Shown piece by piece: positions 9,664 to 18,839 of a stretch of 64,000 nt of DNA. The position numbers and the translations under genes were made by a program. Numbering within the stretch: the stretch's first letter is position 1; the number at the start of each line of letters is the position of its first letter. Origin of the DNA: Arthrobacter sp. DWC3 (GTDB lineage: Bacteria; Actinomycetota; Actinomycetes; Actinomycetales; Micrococcaceae). The stretch covers positions 81,470-145,469 of the forward strand of contig NZ_PJIP01000002.1 of assembly GCF_002929375.1 (NCBI RefSeq), read 5' to 3'. The notes beneath the pieces are model-generated. The model was not told the origin of the DNA. It ran no database searches and saw nothing but the letters and a program-made list of their open reading frames with translations.

Positions 9664-10644
9664 TCAGTCCCACGACCCGTAGACGGCCTCCGTGTTCGCC
9701 GTCAGTCGGGCGCACAGAGCGTCGAGCTCCGTATCCAGGATCCCTGCCATCGCGCGCACCGTATAAGGGACCAGGTACGCGGCGTTGGGCCTGCCGCGGA
9801 AGGGGTGCGGCGTGAGGAAGGGTGCATCCGTCTCCGTCAGCACGAGGGCGGGATCGGCGACCAGCAGGGCCTCGCGCAGGTTCCCGGCGTTCCTGAACGT
9901 CACGGTCCCGGCGAAGGACATGTACCAGCCGTGCTCGTTGCAGATACGAGCGAGCCCCGCATCGCCCGAGAAGCAGTGCAGCACCACCCGCTCCGGGGCG
10001 CCGTCGGCCAGAAGGGTGGCCACCACGTCGTCGTGCGCGTCCCGGTCGTGGATCTGCAGCGCCTTGCCGAGCCGCTTCGCGATGTCGATGTGGCGACGGA
10101 AGGAGGCGAGCTGGCTCCCCCGGCCGCCCTCCCCCGTGCGGAAGTAGTCGAGTCCCGTCTCCCCGAGGGCCCGGATACGGGGACCGGCGGCGAGGCGTTC
10201 GATCTCCTCGAGGGCGTCGTCGAGCGTGCCCGCCCCGGCGAGCAGCGGGGCGTCATTGGGGTGCAGCGCCACGGCGCCGAGCAGCCGCCGGTCCTGCTCC
10301 ACGACCTCGGCGGTGAAGCGCGACGACGCCAGGTCGGTACCCACCTGCACCGCGCCCCGTACCCCCGCCGCCTCGGCCGCGTCCAGGGCGTCCCCGATGG
10401 ACACCGGGGGGCCCTCCCGGAAGTCGAAGTGCGTGTGGTTGTCGATCACGGGGACGGCCAGCGGTTCCGGCAGGGGCGGGTACCCGCCCTTGCGCCGTCG
10501 TCGGGCCGCCTCCGCGCCGCCGTCGTCCCCGTTCCCCCCGCCGTTCCCGCCGGCGTCCGTGAGGCCGGCGTCGGGCTCGCGGTAGGCCGGCGGCGTCTCC
10601 CCCGCGGCATAGGGATGACGGAGGGATGCGGCGCTGTTACACAT
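9664..10644 (-). CDS. TatD family metal-dependent hydrolase/DNase
   Basis: 326 residues, cytoplasmic TIM-barrel amidohydrolase family implicated in DNA/RNA end processing and quality control. Metal ligands are visible in order: DNHTHFD (about 68-74), GETGLDYF, IHDRDAHDD, HCFSGD and TETDAPFLTPHPFRG. The first 60 residues are an extra Gly/Pro/Arg-rich stretch before the usual family start. The ATG at 10644 has TAGGCT six bases upstream. Divergent from moxR and upstream of rsmA on the same strand. Confidence 0.92.
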   Translation of the reverse strand: MCNSAASLRHPYAAGETPPAYREPDAGLTDAGGNGGGNGDDGGAEAARRRRKGGYPPLPEPLAVPVIDNHTHFDFREGPPVSIGDALDAAEAAGVRGAVQVGTDLASSRFTAEVVEQDRRLLGAVALHPNDAPLLAGAGTLDDALEEIERLAAGPRIRALGETGLDYFRTGEGGRGSQLASFRRHIDIAKRLGKALQIHDRDAHDDVVATLLADGAPERVVLHCFSGDAGLARICNEHGWYMSFAGTVTFRNAGNLREALLVADPALVLTETDAPFLTPHPFRGRPNAAYLVPYTVRAMAGILDTELDALCARLTANTEAVYGSWD

Positions 10645-10650
10645 GGTGCA

Positions 10651-10656
10651 AGCCTA
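10651..10656 (-). promoter_or_regulatory. start-proximal -10 element of tatD
   Basis: TAGGCT on the minus strand, six bases before the ATG at 10644. Suggests a leaderless transcript. Confidence 0.5.
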
Positions 10657-10823
10657 GCGACGGCGCGGAACTTATCTGTCGGGGAGCAAGTTGAGCTAGT
10701 AATCTGTTGAATCAGCCAGGCTGTCCTGCCCCGCGCCGGAAAGGCCGTGGCCGTTCCCTGCGTGTCGCCTGCACGGCCGTCCGGCCGACGCCTGCCCCGC
10801 AGCCGTACGCATGGAAGGTACCC

Positions 10824-11849
10824 ATGGACGTCCAGCACAACATCGCCGAGGCCGCAGCGGAACCCCGGAGGGCGGCGGCAGCGGTCCCGGACGTCTCCGG
10901 CGCCGGCTTCCACGCCATCAGCACGCGCATCCTCGACTCCATCAATACGGTGATCGACGGCAAGCCCGAGGCCGCGCGCCTGGCCCTCACCGTCCTGCTG
11001 GCACAGGGCCACCTGCTCCTCGAGGACGTGCCCGGCGTCGGCAAGACGCTCCTCGCGAAGACCCTCGCCCGGACCATCGACTGCACCGTGAACCGCATCC
11101 AGTTCACCCCCGACCTGCTGCCCTCCGACGTCACCGGGGTGTCCATCTTCAGCCAGGACACGCGCCGCTTCGAGTTCCGGCCCGGACCGGTCTTCGCGAA
11201 CATCGTCATCGGCGACGAGATCAACCGGGCCTCGGCCAAGACCCAGTCCTCCCTCCTGGAATGCATGGAGGAGCACCAGGTCACCGTGGACGGCACCACC
11301 CACGCGCTCGGTGACCCCTTCATGGTGGTCGCCACGCAGAACCCCATCGAGATGGAGGGCACCTATCCCCTCCCCGAGGCGCAGCGCGACCGCTTCATGG
11401 CACGGATCTCCATGGGCTACCCGGACGCCCGCGCCGAGGTGGACATGCTCGAGACCCACCAGTCCGTGTCCCCGCTGGAGGCGATCCGGCCCGTGGCGAC
11501 CGTCTCGGACATCGCCGCCATGATGCGCGAGGTGCGCGGCGTCTACGTCTCGCCCGCCGTCAAGGAGTACACCGTGGCCGTGGGTCACGCCACGCGCCAG
11601 CACCCGCGGCTGCGGCTCGGCGCGAGCCCCCGGTCCCTGTTGCAGCTCCTCCGGGCGGCGAAGGCGGGCGCGGCGCTCGAGGGCCGTGACTTCGTGCTGC
11701 CCGACGACGTCGCCGCCGTCGCCGACGCCGTGCTCGCGCACCGCCTCCTGCTGGACCGCAAGGCCACGAGCGCGGGGGAGACGGCGTCGAGCATCGTGCG
11801 GGACATCCTGGCGCGGGTCCCGGTGGCGCGCGAGGCCCAGCGGCGATGA
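10824..11849 (+). CDS. MoxR-type AAA+ ATPase
   Basis: 341-residue chaperone-like AAA+ ATPase; MoxR proteins help insert metals or mature proteins that carry VWA or DUF58 domains. Walker A is EDVPGVGKTLLAKT (GVGKT at 71-75), Walker B is IGDEINRAS, and the sensor region is TQNPIEMEGTYPLPEAQRDRF with its Arg finger. The frame is open upstream to 10707, but the ATG at 10824 follows GGAAGG at good distance and fits family length. A possible promoter near 10677-10705 (TAATCT as -10) would give a leader of about 110 bases. It leads an operon with the DUF58 and transglutaminase genes. Confidence 0.93.
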   Translation: MDVQHNIAEAAAEPRRAAAAVPDVSGAGFHAISTRILDSINTVIDGKPEAARLALTVLLAQGHLLLEDVPGVGKTLLAKTLARTIDCTVNRIQFTPDLLPSDVTGVSIFSQDTRRFEFRPGPVFANIVIGDEINRASAKTQSSLLECMEEHQVTVDGTTHALGDPFMVVATQNPIEMEGTYPLPEAQRDRFMARISMGYPDARAEVDMLETHQSVSPLEAIRPVATVSDIAAMMREVRGVYVSPAVKEYTVAVGHATRQHPRLRLGASPRSLLQLLRAAKAGAALEGRDFVLPDDVAAVADAVLAHRLLLDRKATSAGETASSIVRDILARVPVAREAQRR

Positions 11850-11868
11850 CGGCCCGGGCGGGCACCTG

Positions 11869-13365
11869 ATGGCCCTTCTCGACAGGCTCCCCTCGCGCGT
11901 GCTGACGGTCCGCGGGTGGGGCTTCGTCCTGACCGCCGTCGTCGCGCTCCTGTCAGCGCAGGTGCTCGGTCGCCGTGACCTGCTGTACGTGGGGATCCTG
12001 CTCGCGGCCCTGCCCGTCGCCTCGATCGTGGTCCTGAGGATCGTCAAGCCCCGCTTCACGGTGGGCCGCCGGTTCCAGCCGCAGTCCATGGAGATCGGCT
12101 CGACGACGACCGTCACGCTCTCCCTCACGGCCTCCGTGGCGGGCGGGGCGAGCATCGCCATGGAGGAGCAGCTACCCGCGCGCTTCGGGCAGCCACCGCA
12201 GTTCACCTACCCCTCCCGCAACCCGACGCCGGACGGCAGGTCCCTCTACGAGTACCGGCTGCGCTCCACCTCCCGCGGCGTCTACTTCATCGGCCCCGTC
12301 ACCGCCGAGTTCACCGATCCGTTCGGTCTCGCGAAGTCACGGCACGTCCTCGGCAGCGCCGACGGGCTCGTGGTCACCCCCGCCCCGCTCGAGCTGCTCG
12401 CGTCGACCCTGTCCGGCTCGCGCGGCAACGACGGCCTGGCCGCGACGCACCGCCAGGCCAACCCCAGCGACGACGACGTCATGACGCGCGAGTACCGGCA
12501 CGGCGACTCCATGCGGCGCGTCCACTGGGCGGCGACCGCCCGGCACAGCGAGCTCATGGTGCGGCAGGAGGAGTCCGTGACCACGCCTCAGGCCACCCTG
12601 CTGATGGACCAGCGGCATGCGAGCTTCAGCGGCGGGTTCACCGCGGCCTTCACCGGCGACGCCGGCAACGGGTTGTCCACCTCCCCCACGTTCGAGTGGG
12701 CGGTCACCGCCGTCATGTCCGTCAGCGCGCACCTGCTGGAGCGCAACTACGCCCTGCGGTTCCTCGACCACCAGGGCGCGCCGGCGCTGCTGCACTCCCC
12801 GTCGGCACCGTTCCCGTCCGACGAGGAACACCATGGCCAGGGCGCCGTCTCCGGGATCGCCGAGGGCCTCGCGGCGCTCGAGCTCGGCCCCGAGGGCGGG
12901 CGCCGCGCGCACGCCGAGGAGGCGTCCGGCGTGACGGAGCGGGCGGGCGATGCGGTGCGCGGGGCCGCCCGGAGGCTCCGCCGCTCGACGGACACCCCCC
13001 AGCACACGCCCCACGCCGCGTTCGGCGACGACCTGCTGGACAAGCTCGCGGGCACCCGCCACCGCGGCCCGCTCATCGCCGTGCTCGGCACCATCACGGG
13101 TGAGGAGGCGCGGGCCCTCGGGTCCGCGGCGGACTACGGGTCCGCGTCCTACGCCCTGATCGTCACGGAGCGGCCCGCCGACGCGCAGCGGCAGCTCGAC
13201 ATCCTGCGCGACGCGGGGTGGCACGCCTCGGCGGTCTCGCCCGCGGCCCACCTGCCCACCGTGTGGGCGGGCCTCGGAACCGCCGGCACCGCACCCGCCG
13301 GGGCCCCTCCAGCCTCCTCCCCCGGGCCCGTCCGCGGCTCACGACACACCCCAGGATCGGCATGA
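11869..13365 (+). CDS. DUF58 domain membrane protein
   Basis: 498 residues. Two adjacent N-terminal membrane segments (about 18-35 and 38-58) precede a soluble part with the DUF58 signature YRHGDSMRRVHWAATARHSELMVRQ near residues 208-232, a VWA-like fold usually paired with MoxR. The C-terminal half is longer than usual and low in recognisable motifs. The frame opens much earlier, inside moxR, but ATG 11869 begins the natural MALLDRLPSR start 19 bp after the moxR stop. It overlaps the next gene by ATGA. Likely works with the MoxR ATPase in assembling an envelope process (inference from the conserved cluster). Confidence 0.88.
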   Translation: MALLDRLPSRVLTVRGWGFVLTAVVALLSAQVLGRRDLLYVGILLAALPVASIVVLRIVKPRFTVGRRFQPQSMEIGSTTTVTLSLTASVAGGASIAMEEQLPARFGQPPQFTYPSRNPTPDGRSLYEYRLRSTSRGVYFIGPVTAEFTDPFGLAKSRHVLGSADGLVVTPAPLELLASTLSGSRGNDGLAATHRQANPSDDDVMTREYRHGDSMRRVHWAATARHSELMVRQEESVTTPQATLLMDQRHASFSGGFTAAFTGDAGNGLSTSPTFEWAVTAVMSVSAHLLERNYALRFLDHQGAPALLHSPSAPFPSDEEHHGQGAVSGIAEGLAALELGPEGGRRAHAEEASGVTERAGDAVRGAARRLRRSTDTPQHTPHAAFGDDLLDKLAGTRHRGPLIAVLGTITGEEARALGSAADYGSASYALIVTERPADAQRQLDILRDAGWHASAVSPAAHLPTVWAGLGTAGTAPAGAPPASSPGPVRGSRHTPGSA

Positions 13366-15782
13366 CCACCACACTCTCCCGCGCGGCACCCGCCCCGGCC
13401 GCCGTGTCCCCGGCGGCCCGGCCCGCACCGTCCGCCGATCCCTGGCACTGGTCCGTCACGGGGGCGTCGCTCCTCGCCGTCCTCGCCGCGGCCACAGGCC
13501 TCAACGGCGTGCTCGAGCCCTGGACGTGGCTGCTGCCCGTCCTCGGCACGCTGGTCCCGGTGCTCCTGGCCATGGCGCTGACCCGGACGCTGCGCCTGAA
13601 CGGGGTCCTCACGGCCCTCGTGGGCCTCCTCGCCCTGATCGGGGCCCTCACCGCGCAGTTCGTCCCCCGGCAGAGCGTCCTCGGCGTGGTCCCCGGCCCC
13701 GGCACCTCGCTGGAGCTCAGGCGCCTCCTGGCGCAGGCCGAGGAGACCGTCGTGTCCCAGGTGGCCCCGGTGCTGCCGGGCGCCGGCATCATCCTGATCG
13801 TGTGCGCCGCCCTGGGGCTCGTGGCCATCATCGTGGACATCCTCTCCACGACCATGCGCATGCCCGCGGCCGCCGGCCTCGGACTGTTCGCGATCCTCAT
13901 CACCCCGGCGGTCGTGAAACCCAACGGTGTGGGGATGGCCGCATTCATCGCGACGGCGCTCGCCTTCCTGCTGCTCCTCGCGGTGGCGCAGTGGAGGGAG
14001 AACCGCCTCGCCTCCGGCGGGGCCAGGGCGTCGTCGGGCTTCGCCGGACGCAGCGCCATCATCGGCTCGGCGGCCCTCGCCGTGACCGTGATCCTGCCGA
14101 TGTTCGTGCCCGGCTTCAACTCCGGGGCCTTCCCGCAGGGCGCCCGCCTCAACGTGTGGGGCAACGCGACCGGCCTGAACCCGGCCGTGACGCTGGGCAA
14201 CGACCTCCGCAACCCCACGGGCTTCGGCCGGATCGCGTACTCCACGAACTCGGACACCCCGGTGTACCTGCGGGCCGTGACCCTCGAGGACTTCAGCGGC
14301 CGGCGCTGGGAGCCGGACCAGAGGCTCGACGACCGCGAGGACGGTGTCGCCGAGATCGGCAGCGAGGAAGGCGCCCCCGCGTCCGCCCCCACCGGCACCA
14401 CCGTGTTCACCCGCGTCACCACGCAGAGCTACGCCAGCCCCTGGCTGCTCGCGCCCTACGCCCCGGTGGGCATCACCAACCTCACCGGGAACTGGGCGTG
14501 GGACCCTGCCAACCTGTCCGTCCTCGCGACCGACGGCGGATCGACAGCGCGCCAGGACTACCTCGTGCGGAGCGCGGCCGCCGAGCTGACGCGCGAGGGG
14601 CTCGGGGCAATCGGGCCGTCGGAGAACGACGACGTCCCGGAGATCTTCACGGACCTGCCGGAGGACACGCCCGAGGTGGTCCGCACCCGCACCAGCGAGG
14701 TCACGGACGAGTTCGTGAACCCCTATGACAAGGCCATCGCCATCCAGAACTACCTCCGCGGCCCGGACTTCACCTATTCGGTGGAGGCACCGGTGGACGG
14801 CGGCTACGACGGCAGCGGCATGGACGTCATGGCGCGGTTCCTCGACTCGAAGTCCGGCTACTGCGTCCACTACGCCGGCACCATGGCCGTCATGGCGCGG
14901 GCCGCGGGGATCCCCAGCCGCGTGGCCATCGGCTACACGCCGGGCAGCCCCACGGGTGACACCACGGAGGGCCCCGGCGGCTCCGAGCTCCGCGAGTTCG
15001 TCGTCGACTCCCGCAACGCCCACGCCTGGCCCGAGCTGTACTTCGAGGGTGTGGGGTGGGTGCAGTTCGAACCGACGCCCTCACGCGGCGTGGTCCCCAC
15101 GTACGCCCAGCAGTCCTCCACGCCGGTGGGGCCGCGTGCGGACGACATCGACGCCCTGAACCCCGGCGCCCGTACCGATCCCGGCGACCAGACGTCGTCG
15201 GCGGCCGAGCCCTCGGGCTCAGCCTCCGAGTCCGGTACGGGACCGCAGGACGAGGCGACACCGGCCGCCGGGGCGCTCGCCCTGGGCGGGATCGGGCTGC
15301 TGGCGCTCCTGCCGCTGCTCCTCCGCACGTCGAGGACCCGGTCACGTCGCCGCGCCGTCGCGGTCAGCGACGTCTCGCAGGGCGCCTCCGGCGCCGCGAC
15401 CGCCGCCTGGGCCGAGACGACCGAGATCGCCGGCGACTACGGCTACCGGCTCGAACCCACCGACACGCCCCGCACCTTCGCCGGTCGCCTCTCGCGGGAC
15501 GCCGGGCTGGCCGGCGAACCCGTCGCCTCGCTCGGGAGGCTGCAGTCGGCGTACGAGTACGAGGAGTACGCCGACCACGCCCCCGGTGCTCCCGACCGGG
15601 CGGGCGCACCGGGCGCCCCGGCCGTGGCGACGCTCGCACGGCCCGCGGCGGTGCCCCGCTGGGACGACGTCGACACCGTGACCCGTGCGCTCAGGCGCGG
15701 CAGTTCGTGGAGCCGGCGGGTCAGGGCGCGCCTGTTCCCGCAGTCGCTGCTCAACCGGTTCCGGAGCGGCACGCGCCGCTGA
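13362..15782 (+). CDS. transglutaminase-like membrane protein of the MoxR-DUF58 cluster
   Basis: 806 residues of the TgpA type: a run of N-terminal membrane helices (about residues 25-260), a long extracytoplasmic domain with a transglutaminase core, another membrane helix near 640-660, and a cytosolic C-terminal DUF4129-like tail. The catalytic triad is visible as GYCVHYAGTM (Cys near 501), NAHAWPEL (His near 554) and the Asp-equivalent region FEPTPS. The start ATG overlaps the preceding stop (ATGA). The cluster is conserved in actinobacteria; whether it hydrolyses or cross-links a wall peptide is not known. Confidence 0.9.
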   Translation: MTTTLSRAAPAPAAVSPAARPAPSADPWHWSVTGASLLAVLAAATGLNGVLEPWTWLLPVLGTLVPVLLAMALTRTLRLNGVLTALVGLLALIGALTAQFVPRQSVLGVVPGPGTSLELRRLLAQAEETVVSQVAPVLPGAGIILIVCAALGLVAIIVDILSTTMRMPAAAGLGLFAILITPAVVKPNGVGMAAFIATALAFLLLLAVAQWRENRLASGGARASSGFAGRSAIIGSAALAVTVILPMFVPGFNSGAFPQGARLNVWGNATGLNPAVTLGNDLRNPTGFGRIAYSTNSDTPVYLRAVTLEDFSGRRWEPDQRLDDREDGVAEIGSEEGAPASAPTGTTVFTRVTTQSYASPWLLAPYAPVGITNLTGNWAWDPANLSVLATDGGSTARQDYLVRSAAAELTREGLGAIGPSENDDVPEIFTDLPEDTPEVVRTRTSEVTDEFVNPYDKAIAIQNYLRGPDFTYSVEAPVDGGYDGSGMDVMARFLDSKSGYCVHYAGTMAVMARAAGIPSRVAIGYTPGSPTGDTTEGPGGSELREFVVDSRNAHAWPELYFEGVGWVQFEPTPSRGVVPTYAQQSSTPVGPRADDIDALNPGARTDPGDQTSSAAEPSGSASESGTGPQDEATPAAGALALGGIGLLALLPLLLRTSRTRSRRRAVAVSDVSQGASGAATAAWAETTEIAGDYGYRLEPTDTPRTFAGRLSRDAGLAGEPVASLGRLQSAYEYEEYADHAPGAPDRAGAPGAPAVATLARPAAVPRWDDVDTVTRALRRGSSWSRRVRARLFPQSLLNRFRSGTRR

Positions 15783-15832
15783 CCGGCGTCGTCCCGCCTG
15801 GCGCGCAGGGATGCGCAGGGACACCCAGGAAC

Positions 15833-15870
15833 GCCGGAGGCCGGCACCCGGTCGGGTGCCGGCCTCCGGC
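15833..15870. terminator. bidirectional terminator between the transglutaminase and gabD genes
   Basis: Perfect 17-bp inverted repeat (GCCGGAGGCCGGCACCC and its complement) with a 4-base GGTC loop, centred between convergent genes. No strong T-tract, as is common in high-GC actinobacteria. Confidence 0.8.
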
Positions 15871-15913
15871 ATGAGCACTGTCCGCGTGCCGACCGTGTGG
15901 CCGCGTCGGCTTC

Positions 15914-17395
15914 CTAGGAGGCGTACGGATCCGCGATGCCGACGTACTGCGTGTACAGGTACTCCTCGATGCCCTCCGCGCCGCCCTCACGCCCGAGGCC
16001 GGACTGCTTGACCCCGCCGAACGGTGCGGCCGCGTTGGACACCACGCCGGCGTTGAGGCCCATCATGCCGGTGTCGAGGCGCTCGCCGATGCGGAGGCCG
16101 CGGTTGAGGTCGCGCGTGAAGACGTACGCCACGAGGCCGTACTCGGTGTCGTTGGCTAGGTCCACGGCCTCGTCCTCGGTGTCGAACGTGATGATCGGCG
16201 CCACGGGGCCGAAGATCTCCTCCTGCATGATCCGCGCCGTGCGCGGGACGTCGGTCAGGACGGTGGCCTCGTAGAAGTAGCCGTCGCCCGTCACGGGGGC
16301 ACCGCCGGTCACGGTCCGCGCACCGTCGCCGACGGCCGAGTTCACGAGCTCGTGCACCTTGTCGCGGCTCTTCTGGTCGATCAGGGGGCCGAGCTTCGAC
16401 GCGTCCTCGGTACCGCGCGCCGGCGTCATACCCTGCATGCGCTCCGCAAGCGCCGTGGCGAAGCGGTCGGCCACGGACGCGTGGACGATGAAGCGGTTGG
16501 CGGCCGTGCAGGCCTCCCCCATGTTCCGCAGCTTCGCGAGCATGGCGCCCTCGACGGCGGCGTCGAGGTCGGCGTCCTCGAAGACGATGAACGGTGCGTT
16601 GCCGCCGAGCTCCATGGAGGTCCTCAGCACGTTCTTCGACGCCGCGGCGAGGAGGCTGCGGCCCACGGGCGTCGACCCCGTGAAGGAGAGCTTCCTCAGG
16701 CGCGGGTCCTCGATGAGCGGTCCGGTGACGTCCCCCGCCGTCGTGGTGTTGACGATGTTGAGGACGCCGGCTGGCAGGCCCGCCTCCTGCAGGACGGTCG
16801 CGAACAGCGAGGACGTCAGGGGCGTGAGGTTCGCGGGCTTGAGCACCATGGTGCAGCCCGCGGCGATCGCGGGGGCGATCTTGCGGGTGGCCATGGCCAG
16901 CGGGAAGTTCCACGGCGTGATGAGCAGGCACGGGCCCACGGGCTTCTTGCTGACGAGCAGGCGGGACTTCCCGTCGGGGGACGTGGAGTAGCGGCCGGAG
17001 GCGCGCACCGACTCCTCGGAGAACCACCGGAGGAACTCGGCGCCGTAGGTGACCTCGCCGCGTGCCTCGGCGAGCGGCTTGCCCATCTCGAGCGTCATGA
17101 GCAGGGCGAACTCGTCGGCGCGGGCGGTGACGAGGTCGAAGGCCCGCCGCAGGATCTCGCCGCGCTCGCGCGGGGCGGTCCGTGCCCAGTCGGCCTGCGC
17201 GGCCACCGCGGCGTCCAGCGCGGCCATGCCGTCCTCGGGAGTGGCGTCGGCGAGTGTCCGGAGGGTACGGCCGGTCGCGGGGTCCTCGACGTCGAAGGTG
17301 GCACCGGAGGACGACGCCCGCCACTGCCCGCCGATGAAGAGCCCCGTGGGCACCTTGTCGAGTACTGCCTTCTCCTGGTCGGCGGTGACGGCCAT
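15914..17395 (-). CDS. gabD: NAD(P)-dependent succinate-semialdehyde dehydrogenase
   Basis: Oxidises succinate semialdehyde to succinate, the last step of the GABA shunt. 493 residues of the aldehyde dehydrogenase fold: TPWNFPLAMATRK (cofactor binding), FTGSTPVGRSLL, catalytic Glu in MELGGNAPFIVFEDADLD and catalytic Cys in GEACTAANR, then EEIFGPVAPI and the C-terminal PFGGVKQSGLGREGG. The ATG at 17395 has AAGGAG upstream. No GABA transaminase or permease lies next to it, so the true substrate could be another semialdehyde. The gene stands alone, with its own promoter and a strong terminator. Confidence 0.86.
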   Translation of the reverse strand: MAVTADQEKAVLDKVPTGLFIGGQWRASSSGATFDVEDPATGRTLRTLADATPEDGMAALDAAVAAQADWARTAPRERGEILRRAFDLVTARADEFALLMTLEMGKPLAEARGEVTYGAEFLRWFSEESVRASGRYSTSPDGKSRLLVSKKPVGPCLLITPWNFPLAMATRKIAPAIAAGCTMVLKPANLTPLTSSLFATVLQEAGLPAGVLNIVNTTTAGDVTGPLIEDPRLRKLSFTGSTPVGRSLLAAASKNVLRTSMELGGNAPFIVFEDADLDAAVEGAMLAKLRNMGEACTAANRFIVHASVADRFATALAERMQGMTPARGTEDASKLGPLIDQKSRDKVHELVNSAVGDGARTVTGGAPVTGDGYFYEATVLTDVPRTARIMQEEIFGPVAPIITFDTEDEAVDLANDTEYGLVAYVFTRDLNRGLRIGERLDTGMMGLNAGVVSNAAAPFGGVKQSGLGREGGAEGIEEYLYTQYVGIADPYAS

Positions 17396-17506
17396 GCTGA
17401 GCTCCTTCGCGACGATACTGCGGGTTCTGTACTGGTGGTTCCGTGCGGGGTCGGGACCGGGGATCCGGACCGGTGGCCGGTCGCCCCGCGCGGGGGCATC
17501 CCGCTC

Positions 17507-17536
17507 ACGCTAGACCCGGCGGAGAAGGGGTGTCCA
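17507..17536 (-). promoter_or_regulatory. sigma-A-type promoter of gabD
   Basis: On the minus strand TGGACA (17531-17536), 18-base spacer, TAGCGT (17507-17512). Predicted start near 17500, giving a leader of about 105 bases. Confidence 0.55.
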
Positions 17537-17609
17537 GTGAAAGCTGCACCCCGGGAGTGCTCGCGCGTTGGGCGATTGCACAGGCGGGTCGCCGTCCTCA
17601 GGCGAGGGC

Positions 17610-18686
17610 TCAGCGCGCGGCGATGACCGCCGCGTACAGCTCCCGCTTGCTGACCCGGCTCTCCTCGGCCACGGCCGCCACGGCGTCCTTCAGCCGCATG
17701 CCGCCCGTGATCAGGGCGTTGACGTCGGCCACGTGGTCCTCGGGGCGTGACGGCGCGGCCTCGGGGGCACCGGCGACGACGACGGCGATCTCGCCCCGCA
17801 CCTCGCCCTCCTGCGCCCACTGGAGGAGTTCGAGGAGCGTGCCGCGGATGACCTGCTCGTACACCTTCGTGAGCTCCCGCGCCACGGCGGCGGGCCGGTC
17901 GGAGCCGAAGGTCTGCTGCAGCGACCGCAGCATCGCTTCGAGGCGGTGGGGGGCCTCGAAGAACACCATGGTGCGGCGCTCCGCCGCGAGATCGATCAGG
18001 CGTGCCGTCCGAAGGCCCGGCTTCCGGGGCAGGAACCCCTCGAAGCAGAACCGGTCGGTGGGGAGGCCGGACAGCGCGAGCGCCGCGAGGACGGCGGAGG
18101 CGCCCGGCACCGCCGTCAGGTCGATGCCCTCGGCGACCGCCGCCTCCACCAGGCGGTAGCCCGGGTCGGACACCGAGGGCATCCCGGCGTCGGTCACCAT
18201 GAGCAGGGTGGCCCCCTCCCGCACCAGGTCCAGGAGTTCGGGCGTGCGTTCGGTCTCGTTGTGCTCGTGGTAGCTGATCACGCGGCCGCCGACGGTCACG
18301 CCGAGCGCCTGCACGAGCCGGTGCAGGCGGCGCGTGTCCTCGGCGGCGACGACGTCGGCGGTCCGGAGCAGGCCGATCAGCCGCTCCGTGGCGTCGCCCA
18401 TGTTGCCGATCGGCGTCGCCGCGAGGACGATCCGCCCCCGGCCGCTGCCGTCGCCCGCGGTGCCGCGGTACGCCGTCCCGGGGACGCGGGCGTCCTGCTC
18501 ACGGTCGCCGGTCCCCGCGTCGTCGGTCCCGGCGTCCGGGTCCTGGTCGAACGCGGCGTCGTCCGCGTCCGTGGGGTCGTCGGCGCCGCTGTCGCCGTCG
18601 GCGTCCAGGTCATCGGACCCGTCGGGTCCGGCGGAGCGGCCGTCGTCGTGTGTGTCAGGGGTCGCGGCGTTGCGTGGCTGGTTCAC
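17610..18686 (-). CDS. rsmI: 16S rRNA (cytidine 2'-O) methyltransferase with acidic N-terminal extension
   Basis: 358 residues. The C-terminal 275 are a normal RsmI: VLAATPIGNMGDATERL, VVAAEDTRR, SYHEHNE, LMVTDAGMPSVSDPG, VPGASAVLAALALSGL and FEAPHR. RsmI methylates the 2'-OH of C1402 in 16S rRNA. The first 80 or so residues are unusual: an Asp/Gly/Ala-rich, strongly acidic low-complexity stretch before RGRIVLAATP. GTG 18686 is supported by TAGGCT six bases upstream, so the extension appears to be translated. Divergent from pmt, the usual actinobacterial arrangement. Confidence 0.93.
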   Translation of the reverse strand: MNQPRNAATPDTHDDGRSAGPDGSDDLDADGDSGADDPTDADDAAFDQDPDAGTDDAGTGDREQDARVPGTAYRGTAGDGSGRGRIVLAATPIGNMGDATERLIGLLRTADVVAAEDTRRLHRLVQALGVTVGGRVISYHEHNETERTPELLDLVREGATLLMVTDAGMPSVSDPGYRLVEAAVAEGIDLTAVPGASAVLAALALSGLPTDRFCFEGFLPRKPGLRTARLIDLAAERRTMVFFEAPHRLEAMLRSLQQTFGSDRPAAVARELTKVYEQVIRGTLLELLQWAQEGEVRGEIAVVVAGAPEAAPSRPEDHVADVNALITGGMRLKDAVAAVAEESRVSKRELYAAVIAAR

Positions 18687-18692
18687 CGGACC

Positions 18693-18698
18693 AGCCTA
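18693..18698 (-). promoter_or_regulatory. start-proximal -10 element of rsmI
   Basis: TAGGCT on the minus strand, six bases before GTG 18686. Suggests a leaderless transcript and supports the long N-terminus. Confidence 0.5.
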
Positions 18699-18827
18699 GC
18701 GGCCGCCGCCCCGGGGGCGGTCGCCGCACAACCGCAACGGGAACCCCTCGGCGGAGAGGCCGAGGTACAGGCGCGCGACGCCGCGTCCCATCGTCCCGGA
18801 GTGCGGGGCCGGCGCGGGGACCGCCGG

Positions 18828-18833
18828 TAGCAT
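18828..18833 (+). promoter_or_regulatory. start-proximal -10 element of pmt
   Basis: TAGCAT six bases before GTG 18840. Suggests a leaderless transcript, divergent from the rsmI promoter about 130 bp away. Confidence 0.5.
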
Positions 18834-18839
18834 GACAGG

